64,000 nucleotides of DNA from G963662675 sp963676845 (GTDB lineage Bacteria > Bacteroidota > Bacteroidia > Bacteroidales > Prolixibacteraceae): NCBI GenBank assembly GCA_963676845.2, contig CAXXKK010000027.1, positions 124,001-188,000 on the forward strand. The letters run 5' to 3'. Shown piece after piece: positions 44,130 through 53,166 of the stretch. Numbering within the stretch: the first letter of the stretch is position 1; every line of letters starts with the position of its first letter. A program made the translations under genes and the position numbers. Below the pieces are notes generated by a model, which searched no databases, had not been told where the DNA came from, and was given only the letters and a program-made list of their open reading frames with translations.

Positions 44130-44650
44130 TGCAGGAACTTAAATATGGACAAGTACGGTTCCGTCCCCTGGAACCCGAAGATCTCGAAATCTTGTATGAA
44201 TGGGAAAACGATCCTAAAATATGGAACGTAAGTAATACTCTTGTTCCTTTTTCCCGGTTTATTCTCCGTCAGTATATTGAAGAATCACATCGTGACATCT
44301 TTGATACCCGTCAACTTCGTTTGATTATTGAAAACCTGAAAGGTAAAGTTGTTGGTGCAATTGACCTTTTTGATTTTGAACCTTTTCATCAGCGTGCCGG
44401 TGTTGGTATTTTAATTCATAAGAAAGAAGATCAGGGAAAAGGATTGGCATCCGATGCATTACACCTGATGGCAAATTACGCAAAAGAATTTTTGGGCTTA
44501 CATCAACTATATGCAAACATAACCATTGATAATCCGGCAAGTATTCACCTATTTGAAAAAGCTGGATTTGAACTCATAGGCACAAAAAAAGATTGGATTC
44601 GGGATCTAGATAAATGGCTGGATGAAATGATCTTTCAGAAGATTCTTTAA
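44126..44650 (+). CDS. GNAT-family N-acetyltransferase (RimJ/RimL-like)
   Basis: A 174-residue acetyltransferase: VRFRPLEPEDLEILYEWEND at the start, VGAIDLFDFEPFHQRAGVGI in the central strand, the acetyl-CoA loop KEDQGKGLASDALHLM, and NPASIHLFEKAGFELIG at the end. Its start codon overlaps the stop of the glycosyltransferase gene by 4 bases, implying translational coupling and possibly a role in sugar or protein acetylation with it. Substrate unknown. Confidence 0.92.
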   Translation: MMQELKYGQVRFRPLEPEDLEILYEWENDPKIWNVSNTLVPFSRFILRQYIEESHRDIFDTRQLRLIIENLKGKVVGAIDLFDFEPFHQRAGVGILIHKKEDQGKGLASDALHLMANYAKEFLGLHQLYANITIDNPASIHLFEKAGFELIGTKKDWIRDLDKWLDEMIFQKIL

Positions 44651-44692
44651 TCTCTGAGCTCACATTCAAAACCTGTCATACGATCCTGGTTC

Positions 44693-45157
44693 TTACTCCA
44701 ATTCTTCTTTTAACAAATCACGAATTTCCATAAAATTTGCCTCCAGCTTAAGCATATTGTCGATAAAGAAATTATAAATATCAGGCCATTGATTTTGCCG
44801 ATGAATATCAAAGCCTTCCTGCGAAACAAAAATACGGCTCACTTCCTCCCCACTTTTACGACTAACGCACAACTCCCACTGCAAACCTTCTTCAAATCCC
44901 TCTTCCAAAATCACTTTGTATTTTCCCAGCTTCTCGAAAATATTCAGTCGTTTGTCCTCATTTTTATGATTAACCTCAATCATAACTGTCGCAGCATTTC
45001 GATCAACATCAAACTTAAGATCAAGTCCTGCAATTTTTGTATCGTAAAGAATCCATTTCTTTTTTCGATAAGCCAATTCAGGAACAATTTTACATCGTTT
45101 TCCGAAAAGAGTCCAGAACTTCTTTCTTAATAATTTTGCTTCTTCTCTTGTGTACAT
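44693..45157 (-). CDS. DUF4268 domain-containing protein
   Basis: A 154-residue protein matching DUF4268: MYTREEAKLLRKKFWTLFGK, WILYDTKIAGLDLKFDVDRN, ATVMIEVNHKNEDKRL, and a C-terminal WPDIYNFFIDNMLKLEANF. Domain function is unknown; some family members are fused to nuclease-like regions. The start at ATG 45157 was chosen because the 20 codons upstream are unlike the family. It is convergent with the acetyltransferase gene. Confidence 0.85.
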   Translation of the reverse strand: MYTREEAKLLRKKFWTLFGKRCKIVPELAYRKKKWILYDTKIAGLDLKFDVDRNAATVMIEVNHKNEDKRLNIFEKLGKYKVILEEGFEEGLQWELCVSRKSGEEVSRIFVSQEGFDIHRQNQWPDIYNFFIDNMLKLEANFMEIRDLLKEELE

Positions 45158-45285
45158 CAGATGCAAAATTAAAAATGATAAATTAATGTTAAAACCGATA
45201 TGTATTTTAAGATGCAATTATCCCCTACTCAATGCCTTTTACTTTATTGCCACTCTGTAATTCTTATTGTGAAGAAAGGGTGGAG

Positions 45286-45657
45286 ATGATGAGTGGATTT
45301 AAGATTAGTTTCTCAATTGAGAAGGATAGATGCATTGCTGTAGGGAAAGGAAAAGTAACACTTAATCAGTGTCTACATGCCATGAATGACATTGTAAACA
45401 ATGAGTTATACTCGCCTAAAAAAAAGGTATTTGTAGATTTAACTCAAATCAACTATCACCCATCTTATGATGAACTCAACAGCATTAAAGACCATATTCT
45501 TTTCTTAAAAAAGTCTTTTAAGAATAAAATTGGGATAACAATTACTCCAAAACTGCTTCCTATCGCACTCCTGTTTGAAACACTCGTAAGACCCCAGAAA
45601 ATAAATATAAAATTCTTTACCAGCCTGGAGAAAGCAGAAAAATGGCTAGAGGAATAG
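45286..45657 (+). CDS. Small STAS/SEC14-like protein
   Basis: A 123-residue protein from ATG 45286 (a second ATG follows at once). It has KKVFVDLTQINYHPSYDEL in a central strand-helix, GITITPKLLPIALLFETLV and the ending INIKFFTSLEKAEKWLEE; that final F-x-S-L-E-x-A-x-x-W-L pattern is typical of STAS/SpoIIAA-like proteins. These bind lipids or act as regulatory partners. Function here unknown. Convergent with the small Cys protein at 45659-45841, leaving one base between stops. Confidence 0.7.
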   Translation: MMSGFKISFSIEKDRCIAVGKGKVTLNQCLHAMNDIVNNELYSPKKKVFVDLTQINYHPSYDELNSIKDHILFLKKSFKNKIGITITPKLLPIALLFETLVRPQKINIKFFTSLEKAEKWLEE

Positions 45658-45658
45658 T

Positions 45659-45841
45659 TTATTCTTTTTCTGCAGAAAACACTTTGAATTGGGAACAGTT
45701 TTTCCAACCTTTTCCTCCTCGGTTACAGTAGATATTTCGATACAGGTACAATGGGATATCAGTCGTCAACTTCTGATCACCCAAATAAATCGGGCAATCT
45801 TTTGCAAACTGACATCTATATCCCAAAAACCGATCACTCAT
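45659..45841 (-). CDS. 60-residue Cys-rich protein downstream of ablB
   Basis: A 60-residue protein with four Cys: CQFAKDCPIYLGD and YCNRGGKGWKNCSQFKVF. The C-x5-C…C-x8-C spacing resembles small Bacteroidota/delta-proteobacterial proteins with 'C..A..CP.Y….YC….W..C', which may bind a metal or Fe-S cluster. It starts one base after the ablB stop codon, so it is likely part of that operon. Though short, its codon-level coherence, start spacing and Cys pattern support a real gene. Confidence 0.65.
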   Translation of the reverse strand: MSDRFLGYRCQFAKDCPIYLGDQKLTTDIPLYLYRNIYCNRGGKGWKNCSQFKVFSAEKE

Positions 45842-45842
45842 A

Positions 45843-46682
45843 TTAAAGGTGTTTATATAGCACGTTCATACTTTCAATTTTACCAGCAATATTGGTATTC
45901 TTTATTAAGGTTCCTGAATAGGTGTATGCCTGTTTCAGAAAAGTCTTATTCATTGCCAGCGAGTTTAAGCGGGCAATGGTATAAACTGTTTTAATCCCCT
46001 GTTTTTTCATTGCCTTCTCCATTTCAGCAAGCAAGAAAACCGCTAAACCATTTCCCCTTGCTTCCGGTAAAGTTGCAAAATCAGTCATCTCTGCATTAGC
46101 TCCCTCAACATCCATTTCAGCTGAAGATAGCGCAATTAACCTGTTCCCCTTTTTGACTCCAAAATACCGGATGTTTTCATCCATGGTTTTAGCAAGGTAC
46201 TTCGGATCATGAATTGGAAAAGGATAACTTTCAAAAACTTCACGGTACACCTCCGATGCTTCATTTACATTATCCTTTGATAGTGTGACAATTGAAAAAC
46301 CGGATTTTATTTCAGTTGCAACAACCTCAAATCCAGACATTGATTCAAGCAAGTAACTAAACTTTGCCAGTTGATCTGTTTCAAAATTCATGATCCTATC
46401 CGAATTCAAAAACTTCGACATAAAGAATACTGTCTCTTTCCCATTATAAAATCCCGGAATCTGAGCCTCCATTATAAACCCGTTTGCAGTAAAAAGAGGT
46501 GCAGCCCATGAAGGAACCTTGCAGAAAATCTTGGTATATCGCTGGTCTCTGGCAAGACTATTTATTTCATCAATAATATCCGGACAATCATCCCTTTTTA
46601 GTTTCATTAAATAAACCCGGTCACTTAATTTCCCATGCTGGATGATTGACCCTTTTCCAATCTTTTCTATCTTATCATTCAT
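45843..46682 (-). CDS. ablB: Putative beta-lysine N-acetyltransferase
   Basis: A 279-residue protein with an AblB N-terminal half (FCKVPSWAAPLFTANGFIME, IPGFYNGKETVFFMSKFL) and a GNAT domain in the C-terminal half (EMTDFATLPEARGNGLAVFL, then MEKAMKKQGIKTVYTIARL, NKTFLKQAYTYSGTL). AblB acetylates beta-lysine made by AblA to N-epsilon-acetyl-beta-lysine, an osmolyte known from methanogens and some bacteria. The start at ATG 46682 overlaps the end of ablA by 8 bases, supporting coupling. Confidence 0.93.
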   Translation of the reverse strand: MNDKIEKIGKGSIIQHGKLSDRVYLMKLKRDDCPDIIDEINSLARDQRYTKIFCKVPSWAAPLFTANGFIMEAQIPGFYNGKETVFFMSKFLNSDRIMNFETDQLAKFSYLLESMSGFEVVATEIKSGFSIVTLSKDNVNEASEVYREVFESYPFPIHDPKYLAKTMDENIRYFGVKKGNRLIALSSAEMDVEGANAEMTDFATLPEARGNGLAVFLLAEMEKAMKKQGIKTVYTIARLNSLAMNKTFLKQAYTYSGTLIKNTNIAGKIESMNVLYKHL

Positions 46683-47988
46683 TCTCCTCTCTCCTATGGA
46701 TACGTTCATTATCTTCAGGAATCAATGAAATAGTATCGGAACTGTCAGCCAGGAGCATCTCAATACCAATAGCTTCTGTTTCATCTCCTTCAGCTAAATT
46801 TAACTCAAGATCACAGTTGTCACAATCACGATTACAAGTTCTCGCCTCGTAACTATCGGGTTCCTTGTATGTTGTTATTACTCCTTCATAATTTCTCAAA
46901 ACCACTTTATTGGTTGACCAGGAAATAATGTAATTCGGCATAACTGGAATTTTACCTCCACCACCGGGTGCATCAACCACGTAAGTAGGACGGGCAAAGC
47001 CACTGGTGTGACCAACAAGGCTTTCCATAATTTCAATACCTTTTCCAACCGGAGTTCTGAAATGAGATAAGCCCTGAGATAAATCACACTGATACAAATA
47101 ATAAGGCCTCACCCTGTTTTGAACCAATTTATGAACCAGCGATTTCATAATTCGCGGACAATCATTAACATCTGCCAGTAAAACGGATTGATTACCCAAA
47201 GGGAATCCACCATCTGCCAATTTTGCCAAAGCTTCTTTTGCAGAAGCTGTTATTTCACGTGGATGATTAAAATGAGTATTGATCCACAAAGGTTGGTATT
47301 TCTTTAGTATAGAAACTAAATTATCGGTTATACGATAAGGTAAAACAACCGGCATTCTTGTTCCGATTCGCACTACCTCTACATGAGGAATTGAGCTTAC
47401 TTCACCCAGCAACCAATCCAACATCGAATCAGATAACATAAAAGGATCACCTCCGGAAAGAAGTACATCTCTTACTTGCGGATTTTCTTTTATATATTCT
47501 ATGCCTTTCTGCAATTGCTTTTTTGTTGGAATATAATCCACATCCCCAACTTTACGTTTCCGGGTACAATGCCTGCAATACATTGAACAAGTATTGCTTA
47601 CATGAAAAAGCACCCGATCTGGATAACGATGGGTAATACCTTCAACAGGACTATCATTTTCCTCTGACAATGGATCCTCCAATTCAAAATCCATCATTTC
47701 CAGTTCATGCACACTTCCAAAAGCCTGCTTAAAAACCGGGTCATTGCGAAAGTTGCTTTTGTCAATTAGCGACAAGTAATAAGGTGTTATCGATAAAGGG
47801 AACTCATCAAAAGTTTTTAACAATTGCTTTCTTTCATCTTCCGGGAATTTAATTCCGGTTATTTTTTCAAATTGCTCTAAACTACTTATGGAGTGTTTTA
47901 ATTGCCATTTCCAGTTTTTCCAACCATCAATATCCAAACCATCCTCTAACTTTTGCCCTATTGTTTGTTGGCCGTTGTCGTAAATCAT
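46675..47988 (-). CDS. ablA: Lysine 2,3-aminomutase
   Basis: A 437-residue radical SAM enzyme. It has the cluster motif CSMYCRHCTRKRKVG, the PLP-binding region DAPGGGGKIPVMPNY, and the C-terminal zinc-site region CNRDCDNCDLEL. Features fit KamA/AblA: lysine to L-beta-lysine using S-adenosylmethionine, a [4Fe-4S] cluster and PLP. Because ablB overlaps it, the product is probably destined for N-acetyl-beta-lysine rather than lysine fermentation; no kamDE or kal genes are nearby. The ATG at 47988 was chosen; the 19 codons before it are unlike the family. Confidence 0.96.
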   Translation of the reverse strand: MIYDNGQQTIGQKLEDGLDIDGWKNWKWQLKHSISSLEQFEKITGIKFPEDERKQLLKTFDEFPLSITPYYLSLIDKSNFRNDPVFKQAFGSVHELEMMDFELEDPLSEENDSPVEGITHRYPDRVLFHVSNTCSMYCRHCTRKRKVGDVDYIPTKKQLQKGIEYIKENPQVRDVLLSGGDPFMLSDSMLDWLLGEVSSIPHVEVVRIGTRMPVVLPYRITDNLVSILKKYQPLWINTHFNHPREITASAKEALAKLADGGFPLGNQSVLLADVNDCPRIMKSLVHKLVQNRVRPYYLYQCDLSQGLSHFRTPVGKGIEIMESLVGHTSGFARPTYVVDAPGGGGKIPVMPNYIISWSTNKVVLRNYEGVITTYKEPDSYEARTCNRDCDNCDLELNLAEGDETEAIGIEMLLADSSDTISLIPEDNERIHRREENE

Positions 47989-48180
47989 ATAATTTGCCTT
48001 TAGTTTCTGTGCGAACAAAATTACTAAAGATATTAAACGCCACAAATCAACAATTGCTAAAAACCAGCTATATAAAACTACAAATAAGCTACTTAAACAA
48101 CAGAGTTCATTTATTTCTATGTCATATTAATTTCCATAGGAATATTATATGACGAAATCATTCTGCTGACACACGAAAAG

Positions 48181-48672
48181 TTAATTTTCAGATTGACTTT
48201 CTTCCAAAATAGCCTCATTAGTAAATATAGGAGATGCCTCAATCTTCTGAATATCCAGAATATCAATCAAAGTATCCAGACTATCTTCTACGCTTTTTAA
48301 TTTACTACTTTCCAGATCCTTCAACCTATTCGACAACTGATCATGAAGAAGTGGAGGAATACGATTAAGAAGTTGATCTCCCGTAGCTGTAAGAACAATA
48401 TTCACTACCCGTTTATCTCCATTTTTAGGTAAGCGTGCAATTAATCCCTTCTTCTCTAAGCGATTTATAATTCCACTAACCGTACTTGCATTCAGGTTCA
48501 AAAAATTTTTAATCTCTCGTTGTGTTGACTGGTAATTTTCTGCCCCCTGCAGAAACCCAAGACACAATACCTGGGGAATACTAATCCCATATTCCTTTTG
48601 TATTTTCTTCGATTCCAGGTTAATTGACCTTACAATCTTTCTAATCTTTATTAAAATATCCGTGGTATCCAT
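48181..48672 (-). CDS. MarR-family transcriptional regulator
   Basis: A 163-residue winged-helix protein with the MarR layout: STQREIKNFLNLNASTVSGI (recognition helix), LEKKGLIARLPKNGDKRVV (wing with the conserved D-K-R) and a C-terminal dimerisation helix. Its stop lies 193 bases upstream of the ablA start on the same strand. It may control the ablAB genes or itself; no ligand can be read from the sequence. Confidence 0.93.
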   Translation of the reverse strand: MDTTDILIKIRKIVRSINLESKKIQKEYGISIPQVLCLGFLQGAENYQSTQREIKNFLNLNASTVSGIINRLEKKGLIARLPKNGDKRVVNIVLTATGDQLLNRIPPLLHDQLSNRLKDLESSKLKSVEDSLDTLIDILDIQKIEASPIFTNEAILEESQSEN

Positions 48673-48894
48673 CCGTAAAGCTTGAGTATTTCATTTAAGA
48701 AAGAATTATTTCGTGTACGAAATATTAGCTACAAAACTATTGAAAAAATTCAATACTAAAAGACAATCCATTCTTTGCTCCTCAGACACAAAATATTTTC
48801 TTATAAATTGTTAATGACAAGTTAATTGAAAAGCATAATTATACATTTTGTTCTATCTTGGTCAACAAGAAAAAATCTAATTAAATCGCAAACA

Positions 48895-50223
48895 ATGAAA
48901 CGGACATCTATTCTTATTATCAACATTTTTTTTGCCCTAACTTGCTTTGCACAATCCGAATCTCCGGCCTATGAACAAAACTGGCCAGAATGGAGAGGTC
49001 CTTACATGACAGGAGAGGCACCAACAGGAACACCACCCACACAATGGAGTGAGTCAGAAAACGTAAAATGGAAAGTCGAAATTAAAGGCTCAGGCCATGC
49101 CACCCCTATTGTTTGGGGAAATCAGGTTTTTGTACAGTCGGCCTATGACACTGGTCGAAAACCCGCAAACTCACCATCCAGTGAAGAAAGTGGCGGATTT
49201 GGACTTGCTCCTGGAGCTGAGAACATTTTCGATTTCATTCTTACTTCCTACAACAAAAATGATGGATCGATCATCTGGCAAAAAACATTAGCCAGTGAAT
49301 TACCTCAGGAAAGAACCCATGAAGACGGTAGTTGGTCATCCAATTCTCCCGTAACAGACGGTGAACATGTATATGCTTATTTTGGATCCAGAGGTTTGTT
49401 CTGCCTGGACATGGAGGGAAATCAAATTTGGTCTCGCGATTTCGGACAGATGGAAAAGAAAATGAGCTTCGGAGAAGGTAGCTCTCCGGCCCTTTATGGT
49501 GATAAAATTGTTATCCTCTGGGATCACGAAGGAGAATCATCCATTTTCGTACTAGACAAAAATACCGGAGAAGACATATGGAATGCCAAACGCAACGAAG
49601 CTACAACATGGACAACTCCAATTATTATTAACTATAACGGACAAGCACAAATAATTGCCCCAGCAACTAACAAAGTGTTAAGCTACGAGCTTAATACCGG
49701 AAATATTATCTGGGAAACATCAGGCTTAACGGAAAATGTTATTCCTCATCCAATGTATAAAGATGGAGTTGTTTACCTCATGAGTGGTTATCGCGGATAT
49801 TCAATTTTTGCTGTTGATATGGCAAAAGCAAAAGGAGACATAACAGATTCCGATGCAATCATCTGGAGCTACAACAGAAACACTTCTTATGTACCTTCAG
49901 CATTATTGGCAGATGATAAAATATATTACCTCAGAGACAATCGCGGCAGCTTATCATGCATTAGTGCCATTGACGGAACAATCTATTATGAAAGAGAAGA
50001 ATTAGAAGACTTTGGCATGGCTTATCCTTCACCAGTAGCTGCTGGTGGAAAGCTCTACTTGATTGGAGGAGATGGAATTTCATATGTGGCCACCCAAGGT
50101 GAAAATTTTGAAATAATCTCAACAAACAAATTGGATGATAAATTCTCTGCATCACCTGTAGTCGTTGGCAATGACCTCTTTCTAAGGAGCTTCAACTACT
50201 TGTACTGCATCTCAGAAGACTAA
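48895..50223 (+). CDS. Secreted PQQ-type beta-propeller protein (first of two)
   Basis: A 442-residue protein with a signal peptide (MKRTSILIINIFFALTCFAQ). The mature part is made of repeated PQQ/PQQ-like blades: DGSIIWQKTLASELP, GLFCLDMEGNQIWSRDF, IFVLDKNTGEDIWNAKR, KVLSYELNTGNIIWETSG. The opening NWPEWRGPYMTGEAPTGTPP is typical of 'WRGP' propellers. It lacks a dehydrogenase catalytic region, so cofactor binding is not implied. A near-match -7 element (TACATTTTG) lies about 50 bases upstream. Start at ATG 48895; upstream codons are weak. Confidence 0.9.
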   Translation: MKRTSILIINIFFALTCFAQSESPAYEQNWPEWRGPYMTGEAPTGTPPTQWSESENVKWKVEIKGSGHATPIVWGNQVFVQSAYDTGRKPANSPSSEESGGFGLAPGAENIFDFILTSYNKNDGSIIWQKTLASELPQERTHEDGSWSSNSPVTDGEHVYAYFGSRGLFCLDMEGNQIWSRDFGQMEKKMSFGEGSSPALYGDKIVILWDHEGESSIFVLDKNTGEDIWNAKRNEATTWTTPIIINYNGQAQIIAPATNKVLSYELNTGNIIWETSGLTENVIPHPMYKDGVVYLMSGYRGYSIFAVDMAKAKGDITDSDAIIWSYNRNTSYVPSALLADDKIYYLRDNRGSLSCISAIDGTIYYEREELEDFGMAYPSPVAAGGKLYLIGGDGISYVATQGENFEIISTNKLDDKFSASPVVVGNDLFLRSFNYLYCISED

Positions 50224-50254
50224 AAGGAAAAACAAACAACGCGAAATAATTTAC

Positions 50255-50292
50255 AAGGAGTTTAGGTAATTTAATCTAAGCTCCTTCTTTTT
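50255..50292 (+). terminator. Terminator after the first propeller gene
   Basis: AAGGAGTTTAG (50255-50265) and CTAAGCTCCTT (50276-50286) pair with one G-T wobble around a 10-base loop, followed by CTTTTT. Confidence 0.8.
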
Positions 50293-50388
50293 AGAAGGAT
50301 TACAACCCATGAAAACCTCAACTCAAAGCAACACTAAACATTGACAATTGTTGATGACCACTGATCACTAAATCAATCTCGACCTTTC

Positions 50389-50421
50389 TGCACACCGATA
50401 AAATTCACTCAAACTCCGATT
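50389..50421. repeat. 33-bp intergenic repeat, copy 1
   Basis: A block starting TGCACACCGATAAAAT and ending TCAAACTCCGATT. It matches 52132-52164 at 30 of 33 positions. Copies lie downstream of each propeller gene. The remaining part of the gap to 50577 shows no gene. Confidence 0.75.
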
Positions 50422-50576
50422 ATTTTTCACAATCAGCATGAAAATCTATTCTTTTAGATAGAGAATTCATGAATTGTAATTTTCCTATCTTTTATTAAAG
50501 AAACTTAATTCCTTGTTTTTCGGTATGTATAAACAAAAAATTACTCTTTAATCAGAAATATCAAAAAAAACCAAAA

Positions 50577-51959
50577 ATGAAACGATTACTTTCTTCAGCT
50601 TTAGTGCTTTCCTTTTTTGCATTGATGGCTATTAACTCCAGCTATGCTCAGGATTGGCCAAAAATTTACGGTCCAAATGGAAATAGCGAAATAACACAAG
50701 ACGGATTACTGGAATCCTGGACTGAAAGTGGACCAGAAATTTTATGGACAACAAATGTTGGCATTGGCTATGGAGGCCCTGTTATTAAAGACAACAAAGC
50801 ATATCTACTGGACAGAGATGACGAATACGGAGACATCATGAGATGTTTCGACATGTCAACCGGAGCAGAACTGTGGAAGTACGGATACGAAGCACCTGGA
50901 TCTGTTTCTTTTCCTGGCTCAAGGAGTGTTCCGGCAATTGATGGAGACTATATATACTCATGCGGCATTTTTGGAGATCTTTACTGTATTGACCTTAATA
51001 CTCATCAGCCTGTTTGGAACACAAACATTTGGACAGGATTTGGCGGTGAAGCACCAGCTACCGATGGTGGTGGCATGGGTGGTTTCGGCGGAGGTGCCGG
51101 AAGTTTTCCAACCTGGGCCATTTCACAATGTCCTGTTGTTTATAAAGATATGGTTATTGTAGCAGCACAAACTCCGGAAGTTGGTGTTGTAGCTTTCGAT
51201 AAACTAACTGGTGATATAAAATGGAAAACGGAATCACTGGGAGGAACAGGATATGTAAGTCCTGTAATAGTTAATGTTGTAGGAGAAGATCAAGTTGTAA
51301 TGGTTACTGCTACAAGCGGTGGCGGTGGCTTTGGAGGCGGAGAAGCTGACCCAAGTGTTGTGGCTGGCATAAACCCTCAAAGTGGAGATGTACTCTGGAC
51401 TTACGAAAACTGGAGCTGTCGCATTCCCTCATCAAGTGCTTACGATGCAGGAAACGACAAAATCCTGATCATTGGTGGTTACGAAGCTGGTGCAGCCATG
51501 ATTCAGATTGAAAAAAATGGCAGCAGCTACTCTGTAAATGAAATCTATAAAAATGAAGATTTTGGAGACCATACCAAAGCTCCTATATTCTATGATGGAT
51601 ATTATTACGCACAATATACAACCAACGAGCGCCGCGATGGCCTTGTTTGCATGAGTGAAGACGGAGAAGTAATGTGGAAAACACGCAGAGAACCTGTTTT
51701 CAACAAAGGAGGTATGATATTAGTTAACGATCTTATTCTGGCAACAGACGGTGAAACAAAATTGTATCTAATCGAGCCAGACCCAAGCGGATTTAAACCT
51801 ATTTCTTCAGCAACACTTCTTAGTGAAGGAGGATTGTCTGATGATCCAATGAGTAGATTTGGTGGAGCTACCCAAAACTGGGCACCTCTCGCCATATCCG
51901 ATGGAAAACTTTTAATCCGGGATCAAAGTCAGTTGAAGTGTGTAAAAGTCACACAATAA
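50577..51959 (+). CDS. Secreted PQQ-type beta-propeller protein (second of two)
   Basis: A 460-residue protein with a signal peptide (MKRLLSSALVLSFFALMAIN, cleavage after SSYA) and PQQ-like blades: DWPKIYGPNGNSEITQDG, GPEILWTTNVGIGYGG, DMSTGAELWKYGY, DLNTHQPVWNTNIW, DKLTGDIKWKTES, NPQSGDVLWTYENWSC. Gly-rich insertions (GGGMGGFGGGAGSF and GGGGFGGGEAD) break the propeller. It is a paralogue of the preceding gene but clearly diverged. The pair may be periplasmic or surface scaffold proteins; no function can be assigned. A terminator follows. Confidence 0.9.
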   Translation: MKRLLSSALVLSFFALMAINSSYAQDWPKIYGPNGNSEITQDGLLESWTESGPEILWTTNVGIGYGGPVIKDNKAYLLDRDDEYGDIMRCFDMSTGAELWKYGYEAPGSVSFPGSRSVPAIDGDYIYSCGIFGDLYCIDLNTHQPVWNTNIWTGFGGEAPATDGGGMGGFGGGAGSFPTWAISQCPVVYKDMVIVAAQTPEVGVVAFDKLTGDIKWKTESLGGTGYVSPVIVNVVGEDQVVMVTATSGGGGFGGGEADPSVVAGINPQSGDVLWTYENWSCRIPSSSAYDAGNDKILIIGGYEAGAAMIQIEKNGSSYSVNEIYKNEDFGDHTKAPIFYDGYYYAQYTTNERRDGLVCMSEDGEVMWKTRREPVFNKGGMILVNDLILATDGETKLYLIEPDPSGFKPISSATLLSEGGLSDDPMSRFGGATQNWAPLAISDGKLLIRDQSQLKCVKVTQ

Positions 51960-52028
51960 AGTTACTCCCTTCTAAAAGAAAGAAAACCAACTAGATTATG
52001 TTATTATAATTAATGTTTTTATTCTTCC

Positions 52029-52064
52029 AAAGGCTGTCTCTAACTTTTTAGGGCAGCCTTTTTT
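52029..52064 (+). terminator. Terminator after the second propeller gene
   Basis: AAAGGCTG (52029-52036) pairs with CAGCCTTT (52054-52061), with partial pairing inwards and a following T run. Confidence 0.85.
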
Positions 52065-52131
52065 AGGGACTAAACACTCCAAGAACCGAACTTTCCTTGT
52101 TCTTTATTCCTTGTTCTTTGTTCTATTTTTT

Positions 52132-52164
52132 TGCACACCGATAAAATCGATTCAAACTCCGATT
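52132..52164. repeat. 33-bp intergenic repeat, copy 2
   Basis: Matches the 50389-50421 block at 30 of 33 bases (TGCACACCGATAAAAT…TCAAACTCCGATT). It lies 173 bases after the second propeller gene. The rest of the gap 51960-52269 holds only the terminator and A/T-rich sequence. Confidence 0.75.
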
Positions 52165-52269
52165 CTCTTTCTTTATTACAAACACAGTAAATATTATTGC
52201 AGATACTATTAGATACATGCAGAATTGCATATTATTCTCTGTGGAAATTGAAACTTAATCCCTCACGAT

Positions 52270-53073
52270 ATGAATAAGGTATGGCTTATAGCAAATGCAT
52301 CAGACAACTTCTTTATTAAGTTGATAAACCAATTATTACTAAGAGGCGATAAAGTAATAGCGACATCCCGCTATAAAAATTCATTGATTGAAAGCATCAG
52401 TTTTGAATCGGATGACTTTCTGCCTCTTGAAATGGATACCAGCAATATTGAATCGGTTACTAATTCTATTCAAACTTCGCACAGAAAGTTTGAAAAGATC
52501 GATTATTTAGTCACCAACAGTGGGCATGGAAAAATGGGGCTAATCGAGGATTTTAGCAACCAACTGGTAAACGAGGAAATCGGGAAAAATGTACTTGGAA
52601 CTTTAAATGTTATACGTGCAGTACTCCCTCACCTTAGGGAACAGCAGTCCGGTCATATTTTTAATTTCTCTTCCATATCGGGATTTGTTTCGGGTCCGGG
52701 AAGCGGCATTCACAGTGCATCCATGTTCTCCGTTTCAGCGATAGGAGAAACGCTGAATTTTGAGTTGAAGCCCTTCAACATACATGTGACTAATGTTATG
52801 CAAGGTTATTTTCAGTCTGAAAATCCTCAGGTAAAATACATATACTCTGAATATTCCTATGACGAATTCCGCAAGAAATTTCACAAAAAGAAAAATTACT
52901 CTCAGTTTAAAGATGAAAGCAATTTGTCCAGAGGAGTAAAAAATATTATAAAAGTCAGCGAAATGGCAGATCCCCCACTTTATTTGTTTTTAGGAGGAAA
53001 TGCAAACAAGCTGGCAAAAGCCAAAATCGATAAATTAAAAAATGATATTGAGATGGTGAGTGCTTATTTGTAA
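52270..53073 (+). CDS. SDR-family protein lacking the catalytic Tyr-Lys pair
   Basis: A 267-residue Rossmann-fold protein that aligns with short-chain dehydrogenases: DYLVTNSGHGKMGLIEDF at the NAG region, GHIFNFSSISGF with the conserved Ser, and HSASMFSVSAIGE where the Y-x-x-x-K motif should be. There Tyr is His148 and Lys is Met152. The nucleotide motif TGxxxGxG is also lost (NASDNFF). It is therefore probably a pseudoenzyme or has an altered activity. It lies alone between the second propeller gene and the two-component pair. Confidence 0.83.
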   Translation: MNKVWLIANASDNFFIKLINQLLLRGDKVIATSRYKNSLIESISFESDDFLPLEMDTSNIESVTNSIQTSHRKFEKIDYLVTNSGHGKMGLIEDFSNQLVNEEIGKNVLGTLNVIRAVLPHLREQQSGHIFNFSSISGFVSGPGSGIHSASMFSVSAIGETLNFELKPFNIHVTNVMQGYFQSENPQVKYIYSEYSYDEFRKKFHKKKNYSQFKDESNLSRGVKNIIKVSEMADPPLYLFLGGNANKLAKAKIDKLKNDIEMVSAYL

Positions 53074-53140
53074 ATTTCTTACAGATTACAAAACAGCATC
53101 ATTTATCAACTATTTTCACGATAATCACCTATGAATAAAT

Positions 53141-53148
53141 TACTTTTG
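53141..53148 (+). promoter_or_regulatory. Bacteroidota -7 promoter element (TACTTTTG)
   Basis: TACTTTTG, an exact TAnnTTTG match, lies 18 bases before the histidine kinase ATG. No -33 TTG at the standard distance was seen. Confidence 0.45.
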
Positions 53149-53166
53149 CACGTTCAAGTTTAAAAT

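Noticed and set aside
48895..51959. PQQ-dependent dehydrogenase pair
   Set aside because: Both proteins are only propeller blades with signal peptides; the catalytic Asp/Glu and disulfide region of quinoprotein dehydrogenases are not visible.
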